64,000 bases of DNA, from the IMG/VR virus record IMGVR_UViG_3300036804_000165, positions 1 through 64,000 of that record. One strand, written 5' to 3'. Source of the DNA: a virus. This document shows positions 29,518-36,767 of the stretch, piece after piece (within the stretch, counting starts at the first letter, position 1; each line of letters begins with the position of its first letter). Both the position numbers and the translations under genes were made by a program. Under the pieces are notes generated by a model, which had not been told where the DNA came from, ran no database searches, and saw only the letters and a list, made by a program, of their open reading frames with translations.

Positions 29518-30153
29518 ATGACGCAACTGCTGGGAGGGGGTCTGCTCGCGGACCTCGACGCCTGCGCCGCGGTGTCGGATGCCTACGGCGCGGTGCCCAG
29601 CATCGCGGTCGGCGATGTGCGTCTGGTGATCACCCGCAAGCCGTGGGGCAGCATGATCGCGATCCCCGGCACGCGCAAGGACGTGCTGGCTGACTGGATA
29701 CGCGACCTCGCGGCGCTGCCGCACGAATCGCGCACCCATCCGCAGCTTGGCGAATGTCACAGCGGCTGTCTGTCCGGCGCGGAGATGGCGTTTGATCCGG
29801 CGCTGCGGGCGATCGGCGATGATCCCTACATACTCGCGCTGCACAGCCTGGGCGCGCTCGGGGTGCTGCTGGGGGCGATGCTGACGCTGGCGGGCAAGCC
29901 GCCGCTGCGCATCGTCACGTTCGGCGCGATGCGGGTCTCGATCGGCGCGGACGTGCCCAACATCCTGCACGCGGCGGCCGGGGTGAGCTATCGCAACGCC
30001 GGCGATCCGGTGATGGGCCTGCCGCCCTGGCCGTATGGTCACTGGCGGGCCGAGACGCAGCTTGGCGCCGATGCCCCGGACTGGATCCCAGATCATTATA
30101 TCGAAGCATACAGCGCGGCGCTGGGACTGCTGGCGGTCGGACCACTGGTTTGA
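29518..30153 (+). CDS. Lipase-like alpha/beta hydrolase
   Basis: 211 residues. IAIPGTRKDVLADWIRDLAAL and the helix-strand turn ILALHSLGALGVLLGAMLTL, with Ser in HSLGA, fit the class-3 lipase-like fold, with LRIVTFGAMRVS after it. A possible Asp (AGDPV) and His (PYGHW) follow in the right order. A cytoplasmic hydrolase with no signal peptide; substrate unknown. Seen now and then as cargo in phages. Confidence 0.65.
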   Translation: MTQLLGGGLLADLDACAAVSDAYGAVPSIAVGDVRLVITRKPWGSMIAIPGTRKDVLADWIRDLAALPHESRTHPQLGECHSGCLSGAEMAFDPALRAIGDDPYILALHSLGALGVLLGAMLTLAGKPPLRIVTFGAMRVSIGADVPNILHAAAGVSYRNAGDPVMGLPPWPYGHWRAETQLGADAPDWIPDHYIEAYSAALGLLAVGPLV

Positions 30154-30419
30154 CCATCGATCCCGCGACCCGCTTTCCGCTGCGCGAGATGCGGCCCTAT
30201 GTCAGCATCCCGTTCGCCGTCATGGAGCATTATCGGTCAAACTTCGAGTTCAATCACGGTCAGACACTGGAAGCGCTGCGCGCGCAGGGCGGGCTGGACT
30301 GGATCGAATTGTGGTGCGGCTTCACCGCGACGCCGCTGTTTCCCACCCCGCCGATCGGCCGCGACGCGGCGCGGACCTTCGTGCTGCGCGAGGTCACAAG
30401 GCTCACGCTGGGCGGCTGA
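30150..30419 (+). CDS. Unknown small protein, 89 aa or shorter
   Basis: 89 residues if it starts at TTG 30150, which overlaps the previous stop; 76 if it starts at ATG 30189. A compact chain rich in aromatics (LDWIELWCGFTATPLF). Family not recognised. Ends overlapping the minus-strand gene at 30403. Confidence 0.5.
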   Translation: MTIDPATRFPLREMRPYVSIPFAVMEHYRSNFEFNHGQTLEALRAQGGLDWIELWCGFTATPLFPTPPIGRDAARTFVLREVTRLTLGG

Positions 30420-30573
30420 TCAGCACCACGACATCCACCCCGTTCAACTGCCGCAGGATCGACGAGTAGCCCGGATCGGCCGCGCAGCCAGCGCGCGTCA
30501 GCCTTTCCAGCACCAGGTTCAGCAGCAACTGCCGCTCGTGATCGCTCAGCGGGATCGGCTTGGACTCTACCAT
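30403..30573 (-). CDS. Small protein, paralogue of the 28692 gene
   Basis: 56 residues from ATG 30573, where TAGAGGT gives the SD; a longer frame lacks one. Shares the ERQLL..LV..C.ADP.Y.S.L pattern with the plus-strand gene at 28692. Helical; function unknown. Last gene of the minus-strand block 30403-32886; its 3' end overlaps the plus-strand gene end by 17 bases. Confidence 0.55.
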   Translation of the reverse strand: MVESKPIPLSDHERQLLLNLVLERLTRAGCAADPGYSSILRQLNGVDVVVLISRPA

Positions 30574-30584
30574 CGCTTGGACCT

Positions 30585-30848
30585 CTACTGACGCGTGAGA
30601 CCGCGACACGGCAGGCGGATCGAGCGCGGATCGTCGGGCCGACCCGCCGTGGTGCAGACGGTGGAAAACCCGCAGGACCGACAGATCACGCCGTAGTAGC
30701 CCAGCCGCTTGGCGGGATAGGCCAGATTGACGCGACAGGTCGGCGTTGCCCCGGCGCTGACGTCGAGATCGATCCCGTCCGGATAGGCGGGGTCCGGTGG
30801 CATCTGCGGCTCCTGGTGGCGGTCGTACCAGGTGACCGTGAACCGCAT
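30585..30848 (-). CDS. Conserved small protein with CxxC, 87 aa
   Basis: 87 residues. The C-terminal half (RLGYYGVICRSCGFSTVCTT, then AGRPDDPRSIRLPC) is a pattern I know from many uncharacterised alphaproteobacterial and phage proteins. The CRSC pair and two more Cys may bind zinc. Start overlaps the upstream stop (TGATG). Confidence 0.65.
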   Translation of the reverse strand: MRFTVTWYDRHQEPQMPPDPAYPDGIDLDVSAGATPTCRVNLAYPAKRLGYYGVICRSCGFSTVCTTAGRPDDPRSIRLPCRGLTRQ

Positions 30849-31252
30849 CACGCGCGACCGAGGCGGCGCGTCAGCACGCGCTGCGCGCCGATCAGCACCT
30901 TGGCGTTGGGCGGCAGCGGACGGCCGCGCAGCTTGGCGATCGCCTGGGCGATCTCGACGGCGCGGCCGACCTCGTCGATGCTGAGCGGCGGCAGCGGGTC
31001 CAGCACCGCGATGTCGCTCCGCCCGGGACGCTCCGGGGGCAGCACGGTCAGCGCGTTCGGCTCGCGCTCGCGCTGCACCTTTTCCTCGATCGCCTCGCCG
31101 AGCCATTCCCCCGCCGTCTGGTGCGTGCGCTTGCGCGCGGCGGCGAGCAGTCGCTTGTGATGGGCCAACATGAATTTGACGGCGAACGGCCCGTCGATGA
31201 TTTCCTTTTCCTCGTCGGGCGGGTTGTCAGACCGTGCGTCAGACCTTGTCAT
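30848..31252 (-). CDS. Unknown protein with helical DNA-binding look, 134 aa
   Basis: 134 residues. Residues about 22-60 (VKFMLAHHKRLLAAARKRTH then QTAGEWLGEAIEEKV) resemble ribbon-helix-helix or mobilisation-type helices, but this is weak. The rest is Pro/Arg-rich. Preceded by the minus-strand copy of CAGAGGACACC, the only one on that strand. The start also lies within the end of the upstream gene. Confidence 0.6.
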   Translation of the reverse strand: MTRSDARSDNPPDEEKEIIDGPFAVKFMLAHHKRLLAAARKRTHQTAGEWLGEAIEEKVQREREPNALTVLPPERPGRSDIAVLDPLPPLSIDEVGRAVEIAQAIAKLRGRPLPPNAKVLIGAQRVLTRRLGRA

Positions 31253-31466
31253 CTGCGGTGTCCTCTGGCCGGTGGATGCTCACGACTTCCTCGGTGATGA
31301 TCGAACGGAATTGCCCGTGCTCGCGCAGCACCGCCATGGCGCCGGCGTGCTTGCCGAGCGTGGTGTCGAATGTCAACACCAGGGAATGACCGTTGTTCGA
31401 CGCCAGTACAACCTCGGCGTCCAGGGTCAGCCGCACCCGGTCGCCCTTCTTGAAAATGTCCGCCAT
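31239..31466 (-). CDS. Small SH3/KOW-like protein, 75 aa
   Basis: 75 residues. FKKGDRVRLTLDAEVVLASN then SIITEEVVSIHRPED is the strand pattern of a small SH3/KOW-like barrel. Function unknown. Start overlaps the upstream stop by one base; the 3' end contains the CAGAGGACACC of the next gene. Confidence 0.6.
   Translation of the reverse strand: MADIFKKGDRVRLTLDAEVVLASNNGHSLVLTFDTTLGKHAGAMAVLREHGQFRSIITEEVVSIHRPEDTADDKV
31257..31267 (-). promoter_or_regulatory. CAGAGGACACC leader on the minus strand
   Basis: A perfect motif copy, four bases before ATG 31252, inside the end of the upstream gene and without a hairpin. Shows that the motif serves as an SD outside the left array. Confidence 0.75.
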
Positions 31467-31939
31467 CAGGCTGGTTCCGGCAAGCGTGTCCGCCCACGAC
31501 CCAGCGGCACCCGCGCGATCGGCTGTCCGAGCGCGGTGGCGAGACGCTGACGCAGCGCCTCGGCCTGACGCACCGCGCCCACGCTGAGGCGGGGATCGCT
31601 ATCGTGCATGGCGGCGAAGTAGGGGTTGTTCTCGATCGCCTCGACGAAGATCAGCCGTTCGAGCGGCGTGACGATGAACAGGTTTGCCGGCGGCGTACGC
31701 AGCACCCGCACGATCGCGATCAGCTTTTCCACGACATGATGCCGATCCCACGAGGATATATGGTGACCGGGCCTTGGATGATGCACGATCGCCTCCGCCG
31801 TGGCGCTGACATCGGCCAGTCGCGCCAGCAGGAACTTGCACTCGGCCGGGCTGACCGCCACCACGATGGCGTGGGGCCGCCCCTTCGAGCGGCGCACCGG
31901 CGCGATCGCGGTCTCGATGCCGCGTGTGAAGCTGGTCAT
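31466..31939 (-). CDS. Unknown phage protein, 157 aa
   Basis: 157 residues. Helical; a stretch with strand-like IAIVRVLRTPPANLFIVTPL, then an acidic helix (VEAIENNPYFAAMHD) and a basic end. ATG 31939 is ATGA-coupled to the upstream gene. No family named. Confidence 0.6.
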   Translation of the reverse strand: MTSFTRGIETAIAPVRRSKGRPHAIVVAVSPAECKFLLARLADVSATAEAIVHHPRPGHHISSWDRHHVVEKLIAIVRVLRTPPANLFIVTPLERLIFVEAIENNPYFAAMHDSDPRLSVGAVRQAEALRQRLATALGQPIARVPLGRGRTRLPEPA

Positions 31940-32154
31940 GGCGCGCCCTCGGCGTCGTAGGCGCGCTGCTCGGCCTCGGTCAGCCAGCGCCAGTGCGTCA
32001 CGCCGACCTTGCGCCACCACGCCACATCGCTGTCGTGATCGATGTCCTCGACGCTCTCGCCGCCGTCGCGCCAGCGGAGGCACACCAGCCGCTCATCGTT
32101 GGGCAGCGTTTCGATCGGCAGCCACGGATCAACGTGGGAGTCAGGCTCGCTCAT
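31936..32154 (-). CDS. DUF551-like small protein, 72 aa
   Basis: 72 residues. WLPIETLPNDERLVCLRWRD near the start and VTHWRWLTEAEQ near the end resemble the DUF551-type domain common in phages, of unknown function. ATGA-coupled at both ends. Confidence 0.6.
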   Translation of the reverse strand: MSEPDSHVDPWLPIETLPNDERLVCLRWRDGGESVEDIDHDSDVAWWRKVGVTHWRWLTEAEQRAYDAEGAP

Positions 32155-32495
32155 GGCGGAAACCCGAGATCGGACATCGTCTTGTTCGCCATATCGAGGT
32201 CGTAGAACACGACGCCGTTCTCGGTGCTGCGCATGCCGGGGAAGCGCCGCTCCATGTCGCGGTCGAGCCAGTCCGCCTCCTTGTTGAGCCGCCTTTGGAA
32301 CTCGGCGGCGTTGATCACGTTCTTCTCGATCAGCAGGCCGAGGATGGCGTTATTCTCGGCCCGCATGATAAGCCATTTGTCCATCAGATCGCGCATCCCC
32401 TGCACCGCGGGCTGATCGATCGTGTGCGAGCCGAATATCCAGCCGGCGAGCACCATGCGCCACTTGCACAGCTTGTTCAGCGGGTCGATTGCCAT
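32151..32495 (-). CDS. Unknown phage protein, 114 aa
   Basis: 114 residues from ATG 32495. Helical, with long conserved-looking stretches (MRDLMDKWLIMRAENNAILG and FQRRLNKEADWLDRDMERRF). No family named. ATGA-coupled to the next gene. Confidence 0.6.
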   Translation of the reverse strand: MAIDPLNKLCKWRMVLAGWIFGSHTIDQPAVQGMRDLMDKWLIMRAENNAILGLLIEKNVINAAEFQRRLNKEADWLDRDMERRFPGMRSTENGVVFYDLDMANKTMSDLGFPP

Positions 32496-32499
32496 GCGG

Positions 32500-32886
32500 T
32501 CAGACCTTTTGTTCGACGTCGGGATAAGGCCGCCGCCAGCCGAGTTTGTCGGCGGTGGCGTTGATCTCGGGCACCGCACAGTGCTCACGCAGACCGATCG
32601 CCCCCGGTGGCAGGTGCTCGCGGCACGCGCAGGCGAGCGGGCGTACGCAATCGGGGTATAGCGCATCGATCCTTTGTTCGATCAGAGCGCCGTTCTTGAT
32701 GTCGGCGAGGGTGCCGAGCTTGGCGAACGGGATATGGATTGTCTCGACGAAGACGCTGTTTTCGTAGACATCGACCAGCACGTGAGTGTGCGTCCAGTGC
32801 GGGCAAAGCCCGATGCGCCCGTCCAGCAGCAGGACCGGCAGAGCCGACATCTCACCCTGAAGGGACAGAAATTCCTCGTACGTCAT
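32500..32886 (-). CDS. Unknown cysteine-containing protein, 128 aa
   Basis: 128 residues. Beta-rich first half (ALPVLLLDGRIGLCPHW), then CVRPLACACREHLPPG, a CxC cluster that may bind metal. First gene of the minus-strand block. A promoter candidate with TTGTCA/TAGGCT lies upstream. No family named. Confidence 0.6.
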   Translation of the reverse strand: MTYEEFLSLQGEMSALPVLLLDGRIGLCPHWTHTHVLVDVYENSVFVETIHIPFAKLGTLADIKNGALIEQRIDALYPDCVRPLACACREHLPPGAIGLREHCAVPEINATADKLGWRRPYPDVEQKV

Positions 32887-33185
32887 GCGGGGTTTGACCG
32901 TTGTTCGACCGCGAGCCTAAGCGGATCGATGCGCGATGACAAGTCCGTGCGTCCGGGCATAGGATGCGCGGCGCACAGATTGATATGGTCGAGCCGCTGG
33001 ACGCGAACCCGCCGCCGCCCTAAGACCGTTGCGCATTCGACGGTGTGGTCAATCCAGCGCACCGCATTGGGCGCAGGGCGATGGTCGGCCGATCATCGCC
33101 CTTTCCGCCAAGTAATCGGCTCTGCTAGCCGCTCTCGGGTGTTTTTACTCGACGCATAATGCACAACTCTGGCAGACTCCGCGCC
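32887..33185. other. Divergent intergenic region
   Basis: 299 bases between the minus-strand block and the plus-strand WGR operon. No gene seen. Holds the minus-strand promoter candidate and, near 33156-33161, a CATAAT that could serve the plus-strand genes with a poor -35. Confidence 0.55.
32914..32942 (-). promoter_or_regulatory. Candidate promoter, minus-strand accessory block
   Basis: Minus strand TTGTCA (32942-32937), 17 bases, TAGGCT (32919-32914). Good -35, weak -10. About 30 bases before ATG 32886. Confidence 0.4.
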
Positions 33186-33446
33186 ATGCAAACCACGATC
33201 CGCAAGCGCGATCCGGCGAAGCACATGGCGCGGTTTTATAGCCTGCGCGCGCAAGGCGTGCTGCGCTTGACCCAGGACGGTCAACCGGACGCGCCGCTTG
33301 ACGTGGCCGGGGTGGCGCTGCTGCGCGAATGGGGCCGCATCGGCTCGCCCGGCAAGGTTCGGCTTGACAGCGTGAAGAGCCTCGACGAAGCCGAGATCAA
33401 GGCGGCGCGCATCGCGGCGCTCAAGCGGCGGAAGGGCTATCGATGA
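33186..33446 (+). CDS. Small WGR-domain protein
   Basis: 86 residues. RFYSLRAQGVLRL..VALLREWGRIGSPGKVRLD is the WGR domain, with the name-giving WGR at about residue 48, ending in a basic tail (AALKRRKGYR). WGR domains bind nucleic acid in PARPs and in small stand-alone proteins of alphaproteobacterial plasmids and phages. No signal. ATGA overlap with the next gene. First gene of a five-gene plus-strand operon. Confidence 0.75.
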   Translation: MQTTIRKRDPAKHMARFYSLRAQGVLRLTQDGQPDAPLDVAGVALLREWGRIGSPGKVRLDSVKSLDEAEIKAARIAALKRRKGYR

Positions 33447-33985
33447 GCGAGGAGGAGCGGCGGGTCCGCCTGCGGCTGTCGAGCGACCGCAGGAAGGCAT
33501 TGCAGCAGTACGACGACTTGCGCCGCACCGGCCGGCTCGATAGCGCGGTGATCCTGTGCGACATGAAGGACGGCAGCTTTCAGGTGCTCGGCCAGGGGAT
33601 GGACCTCGCCCAGATCGCGCAGTCGCTGGTCATCGCCGCGCAGACCATCGCAAATGCCGAGCAAATGCGGCAACAGCCGCCAGCCCAGCCAACCCCGCCA
33701 GAGCCGCAGCGGAGCACGCGCAACCCGCCGCCGGGCGCACCGATGCACTCGATCGCCGGGTCATGGGCGTCGCTGGAGGCTGAGATTTTCGATGTCGATA
33801 CCTCGGCGATCCAACGCCGCGAGATGCGACGAGGCTTTTACGCCGGGGCCCAAGCGCTGTTCAGCCTGATGATGGCCGCGCTCGACCCCGGCTTGGAGGA
33901 AACCGAGGACGACTTGCAGCGGATGGATCGCTGGGCGCAGGAGCTTGCCGACTTCGGCGCTCAGGTCGATGCCGGGCACGCCTGA
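33443..33985 (+). CDS. Unknown protein, 180 aa
   Basis: 180 residues. Basic N-terminus, a helix (DLAQIAQSLVIAAQTIANAE), a Pro-rich linker (about 78-100) and a C-terminal helical domain (YAGAQALFSLMMAALDPGLE). ATGA-coupled to the WGR gene; stop shares a base with the next start. No family named. Confidence 0.6.
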   Translation: MSEEERRVRLRLSSDRRKALQQYDDLRRTGRLDSAVILCDMKDGSFQVLGQGMDLAQIAQSLVIAAQTIANAEQMRQQPPAQPTPPEPQRSTRNPPPGAPMHSIAGSWASLEAEIFDVDTSAIQRREMRRGFYAGAQALFSLMMAALDPGLEETEDDLQRMDRWAQELADFGAQVDAGHA

Positions 33986-34350
33986 TGACGATGCAATGCC
34001 CCGCCTCGATGTGCCCGCTGATCGCGCCGAATGGCTCACCCTGGACCGGGGAGTATGGCGCCGAATGTCCCGGCCATGACGCGGTCCCTGACGGCGGCTG
34101 TCCGTGGTGGTCGATGGCCTGTTCCTGCGGCGGCATCCAGAGCCAGGTCGAGGAAGCCGCCGCGCATGACGGCCGGGCGCTGGTGATCGGTCCCAATCAG
34201 CCAAGGCGGGGCGTTGGCGAGCCGCGCAGCTACGACTGCCCGCTCGCGCCCATCTGCCGCTGGCAGGAGCAGGCGACGGCGGCGAGCGGGTTGTGTCCGC
34301 CACGTGATGCCCTGGCGCGCGGCATCGATCCTCGCGTCACGCTGTTCTGA
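33985..34350 (+). CDS. Cysteine-rich protein, 121 aa
   Basis: 121 residues with eight or more cysteines (QCPASMCPLIAP, GCPWWSMACSCGG, DCPLAPICRW). Likely binds zinc or another metal. The repeat CPxxxxCP suggests two similar halves. Family not recognised. Stop-start overlap with the previous gene. Confidence 0.6.
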   Translation: MTMQCPASMCPLIAPNGSPWTGEYGAECPGHDAVPDGGCPWWSMACSCGGIQSQVEEAAAHDGRALVIGPNQPRRGVGEPRSYDCPLAPICRWQEQATAASGLCPPRDALARGIDPRVTLF

Positions 34351-34361
34351 GGGAACCAGCC

Positions 34362-34598
34362 ATGAAACTGACGATCGAACCCACGAAGCATTTCTTCATG
34401 GCGGGCGACGTCATGGTGCGGATGTGGACCGGCCGGGACGAGGCCGGCGGCGAGGTCGTTGTGCTGGTATCTGCCGTCGCTTTCGCGGGGCAGGCAGCCG
34501 CCGTCGCCTCGGGACTGGTGGAAATCCCCCCGCCCGACGAGGCGACGGCGCAAGCCTGGGCGCAGCGCGTGCTGGCGCGGGCGACGGGTGCGTCATGA
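34362..34598 (+). CDS. Unknown small protein, 78 aa
   Basis: 78 residues. Beta strands, then Ala/Pro-rich helix (PDEATAQAWAQRVLARATG). No family recognised. ATGA overlap with the next gene. Confidence 0.55.
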   Translation: MKLTIEPTKHFFMAGDVMVRMWTGRDEAGGEVVVLVSAVAFAGQAAAVASGLVEIPPPDEATAQAWAQRVLARATGAS

Positions 34599-34768
34599 CG
34601 CACGCCTCGCTGCTCACGTGGTCGCAGATCGTCGTCGCGGTGGCGCTGGTGATCAACCTGTACCTGATGACGACGCAGGTTATCGCCATCCGTGCGCTGC
34701 GGCGGGCCGCCCGGCACTACATCGCTTTTCTCGAACAAATGGCCCGCGACAGCGCGCGGCCGCCATGA
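34595..34768 (+). CDS. Small single-span membrane protein, 57 aa
   Basis: 57 residues. One membrane helix at about 8-30 (WSQIVVAVALVINLYLMTTQ) then a basic amphipathic tail. Last gene of the plus-strand operon; hairpins follow. Function unknown; could act in lysis control, as it lies next to the lysis block, but this is only positional. Confidence 0.55.
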   Translation: MTHASLLTWSQIVVAVALVINLYLMTTQVIAIRALRRAARHYIAFLEQMARDSARPP

Positions 34769-34791
34769 GGGTCATCGCGTAAGACAGAAAA

Positions 34792-34825
34792 GACCGGCCG
34801 CAGGAGGCTCCGTCTGCGGCCGGTC
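34792..34825 (-). terminator. Perfect 12-bp hairpin between convergent operons
   Basis: GACCGGCCGCAG (34792-34803) pairs perfectly with CTGCGGCCGGTC (34814-34825). On the minus strand it is followed by TTTTC, so it terminates best in that direction; it may work both ways. Confidence 0.75.
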
Positions 34826-34859
34826 AGGCTAGGGGAGGCACGTTGTTCTTGCCGGTCAT

Positions 34860-34888
34860 CTTGTGCGGATTGTTACCATCCGCGCAAG
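34860..34888. terminator. Second hairpin between convergent operons
   Basis: CTTGTGCGGAT (34860-34870) with ATCCGCGCAAG (34878-34888), one mismatch, 7-base loop. No U-tract. Together with the perfect hairpin it separates the convergent genes. Confidence 0.5.
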
Positions 34889-34898
34889 CGATCGTTTC

Positions 34899-35318
34899 TC
34901 AGGTCGCCGCTGCCGGCTGAGCCGCCGGGGCGGTCAGCGCCTGCACCGTATCGTCAACCATTGTGGCGACACCCGTCGCGACGGCGATCACCGGCGCGGC
35001 GGCGGGGTCAACGGCGCTGGCGATGCTGCCGCCCAGCGAGACCAGCCCGCCCAGGCTGGCGACGGTCGGATCGGCGGCGGCGATCGCCTTCAGGCTGGTG
35101 GTGACGTCGCTCTCGACCACGCCGACCACGGCGGTCGATACCCCCGAGCGGGTCAGCATCTCATTGGCGGCAGCGACGCCAGCGGACACCAGCGGGGCCA
35201 CCACCGGGCTGCTCTCCCAGGAGGTGATCTCGGCGCCGGTCGCCAGCACCGCGTGATAGACACTCGCCGCGCCCTTTTCGGCGGCGGCGATCAGTTCGGC
35301 AAAAGTCATGATCTTCAT
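34899..35318 (-). CDS. Hydrophobic protein next to the endolysin, 139 aa
   Basis: 139 residues, Ala/Val/Gly/Ser-rich. Hydrophobic stretches at about 38-55 and 85-120 (SLGGLVSLGGSIASAVDP, PVIAVATGVATMV) could insert in a membrane, but they are not typical holin spans. GAGGGAGC is a good SD before ATG 35318. ATGA overlap with the lysozyme gene. A holin-like role is suggested by position only. Confidence 0.55.
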   Translation of the reverse strand: MKIMTFAELIAAAEKGAASVYHAVLATGAEITSWESSPVVAPLVSAGVAAANEMLTRSGVSTAVVGVVESDVTTSLKAIAAADPTVASLGGLVSLGGSIASAVDPAAAPVIAVATGVATMVDDTVQALTAPAAQPAAAT

Positions 35319-35872
35319 GCTCCCTCGTGAGGCTGGGCCGGATCGTCGGCCAAGCGGTTGATTTCGGCGTCGTTCAACGCGGCTGTCGCGTCCACCATCG
35401 GCGCGTCGGCGGCCGTGCGCAGGAACAACGCCCGCTCGCGCTTGCGGCGCGTCTCCAGGCCGCCAAGCTCTACGCCGCCGGCGTGATCGTATTCAAGGAA
35501 GCGATCGGCGGCGGTCTGATAATGTCCCTGATTCAGCGCCGTGAGGATGTTACTGGCGTGAAAGTTGCCGATGCCGATGTTGTAGACCAGCGAGGTGAGC
35601 GCGCCAAGCTGCGGCGCGGTCAGGCCGACCAGCACGCACGCCAGCACCTGTCGCGCGCTGCTGGTCAAATCCGCGGCCGCCCAGGCATCGGCCTGCGTCA
35701 GCGTGCAGGTCATGCCCGCGTGCACCGGCTGGCCGTTGACGCGCGTGCTGCCGTGGCCGATCGTCCACACCGGCGGCTTGGCGAGCCTGTCGAGATAGGC
35801 CACCGATTTGAAACCTTCCGCCGGAAATACGAGCGGCACGGCGAGACCCAGGGCGGTGTTGATGTCGTCCAT
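35315..35872 (-). CDS. Endolysin, GH24 lysozyme
   Basis: 185 residues. The GH24 catalytic set is visible: Glu19 (PAEGFKS), Asp28 (AYLDRL) and Thr37 (VWTIGHGST), with the wider Asp-Thr spacing usual in alphaproteobacterial phage lysozymes. It would cleave the peptidoglycan glycan chain at lysis. No signal peptide, so it needs a holin. Start ATG 35872 is taken because the frame upstream does not fit the family. Confidence 0.85.
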   Translation of the reverse strand: MDDINTALGLAVPLVFPAEGFKSVAYLDRLAKPPVWTIGHGSTRVNGQPVHAGMTCTLTQADAWAAADLTSSARQVLACVLVGLTAPQLGALTSLVYNIGIGNFHASNILTALNQGHYQTAADRFLEYDHAGGVELGGLETRRKRERALFLRTAADAPMVDATAALNDAEINRLADDPAQPHEGA

Positions 35873-35876
35873 GACG

Positions 35877-36263
35877 TCAGTCCTTCGGTGGATCGTCCAA
35901 GGTTTCGCGCAGCGCACGCACCGCATCGCGGGCGATCCGCAGTTGCTCGGGCGTCGGATGACTGCCCTCGCGTTCCAGCATCACCAGTGAGCGGCGCGCG
36001 GCGCGATCGGCGGCATGCACTTCGCGCACGCTTTGGGCGGTGGCGCCGGGCGCGATCACCGCCTTGATCGTCGGGGCCGCCGTGGCGGCGTAATCGCGTT
36101 TCAAGGCCGCGACCTCCGGCGGCGAAGCGGTCGGCGTCAGCAGCACCGGCGCCGGGCAGGCCATCGCCGGGGGGATCGCCAGGAACGGCACCTCCTGCGC
36201 CAGCGGCGGTGCGCTGCAACAACCGGTACCGAGCAGTAACATCAGCGACACCATCGATTGCAT
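35877..36263 (-). CDS. Predicted lipoprotein of the lysis block, 128 aa
   Basis: 128 residues. N-terminus MQSMVSLMLLLGTGCCS is a lipoprotein signal with lipobox LGTGC. Then Pro-rich region and a helical C-terminal half (VREVHAADRAARRSLVMLER) with charged heptads. This layout would suit a unimolecular or outer-membrane spanin, but family membership is not certain. Confidence 0.55.
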   Translation of the reverse strand: MQSMVSLMLLLGTGCCSAPPLAQEVPFLAIPPAMACPAPVLLTPTASPPEVAALKRDYAATAAPTIKAVIAPGATAQSVREVHAADRAARRSLVMLEREGSHPTPEQLRIARDAVRALRETLDDPPKD

Positions 36264-36652
36264 CAGCGCGGTCCTATTGGTTTGGCCGCCATAAAGCGAT
36301 CGGCGAAGAAATGCACCTGCGCTTCCAGCACCGCGACCCGACCGCTCAGCGCCGCGACTTCCATATCACGCGTCCGGCGCATATCGAGCACGTTTATTGT
36401 CTCTATGGTCAAACGACGATCGAGGTCGGTGAGGTCGATGCGCAGATCGGCGCTCTCCTTGGCGACGCGTGTCATGTTTGTATTGGCATCGGCAATCGCG
36501 TGCGTGGTGTCGGCGATCTGCCAAGTCGCGGTGGTCAGCGCGCCGCCGATCGCCGAGACGATGCTGATGACGAACATGGTCAGCGCGAGGTTGAGTTTGA
36601 GCCAGCCAATCACCGTCGCGCGCGGCGGTTCGACGATCTGAAGCTCGGCCAT
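36263..36652 (-). CDS. Membrane protein with coiled coil, 129 aa
   Basis: 129 residues from ATG 36652. One membrane helix at about 20-45 (LNLALTMFVISIVSAIGGAL), then a long coiled coil (LRIDLTDLDRRLTIETINVL and VAALSGRVAVLEAQVHFFAD). Could be an inner-membrane spanin subunit or a holin-class protein. A possible minus-strand -10 (TATGAT at 36720-36715) lies upstream. Stop-start overlap with the lipoprotein gene fits a lysis pair. Confidence 0.55.
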   Translation of the reverse strand: MAELQIVEPPRATVIGWLKLNLALTMFVISIVSAIGGALTTATWQIADTTHAIADANTNMTRVAKESADLRIDLTDLDRRLTIETINVLDMRRTRDMEVAALSGRVAVLEAQVHFFADRFMAAKPIGPR

Positions 36653-36767
36653 TTGGGGGTCGTCCTGACAACGACTGGTGAGTAGCAAGCGTCGTTGTTA
36701 CGTCTACCGATCCTATCATATTTTTGCGACCAATGCCTCATAAATGAATGCTTCACGACGCGCCATG

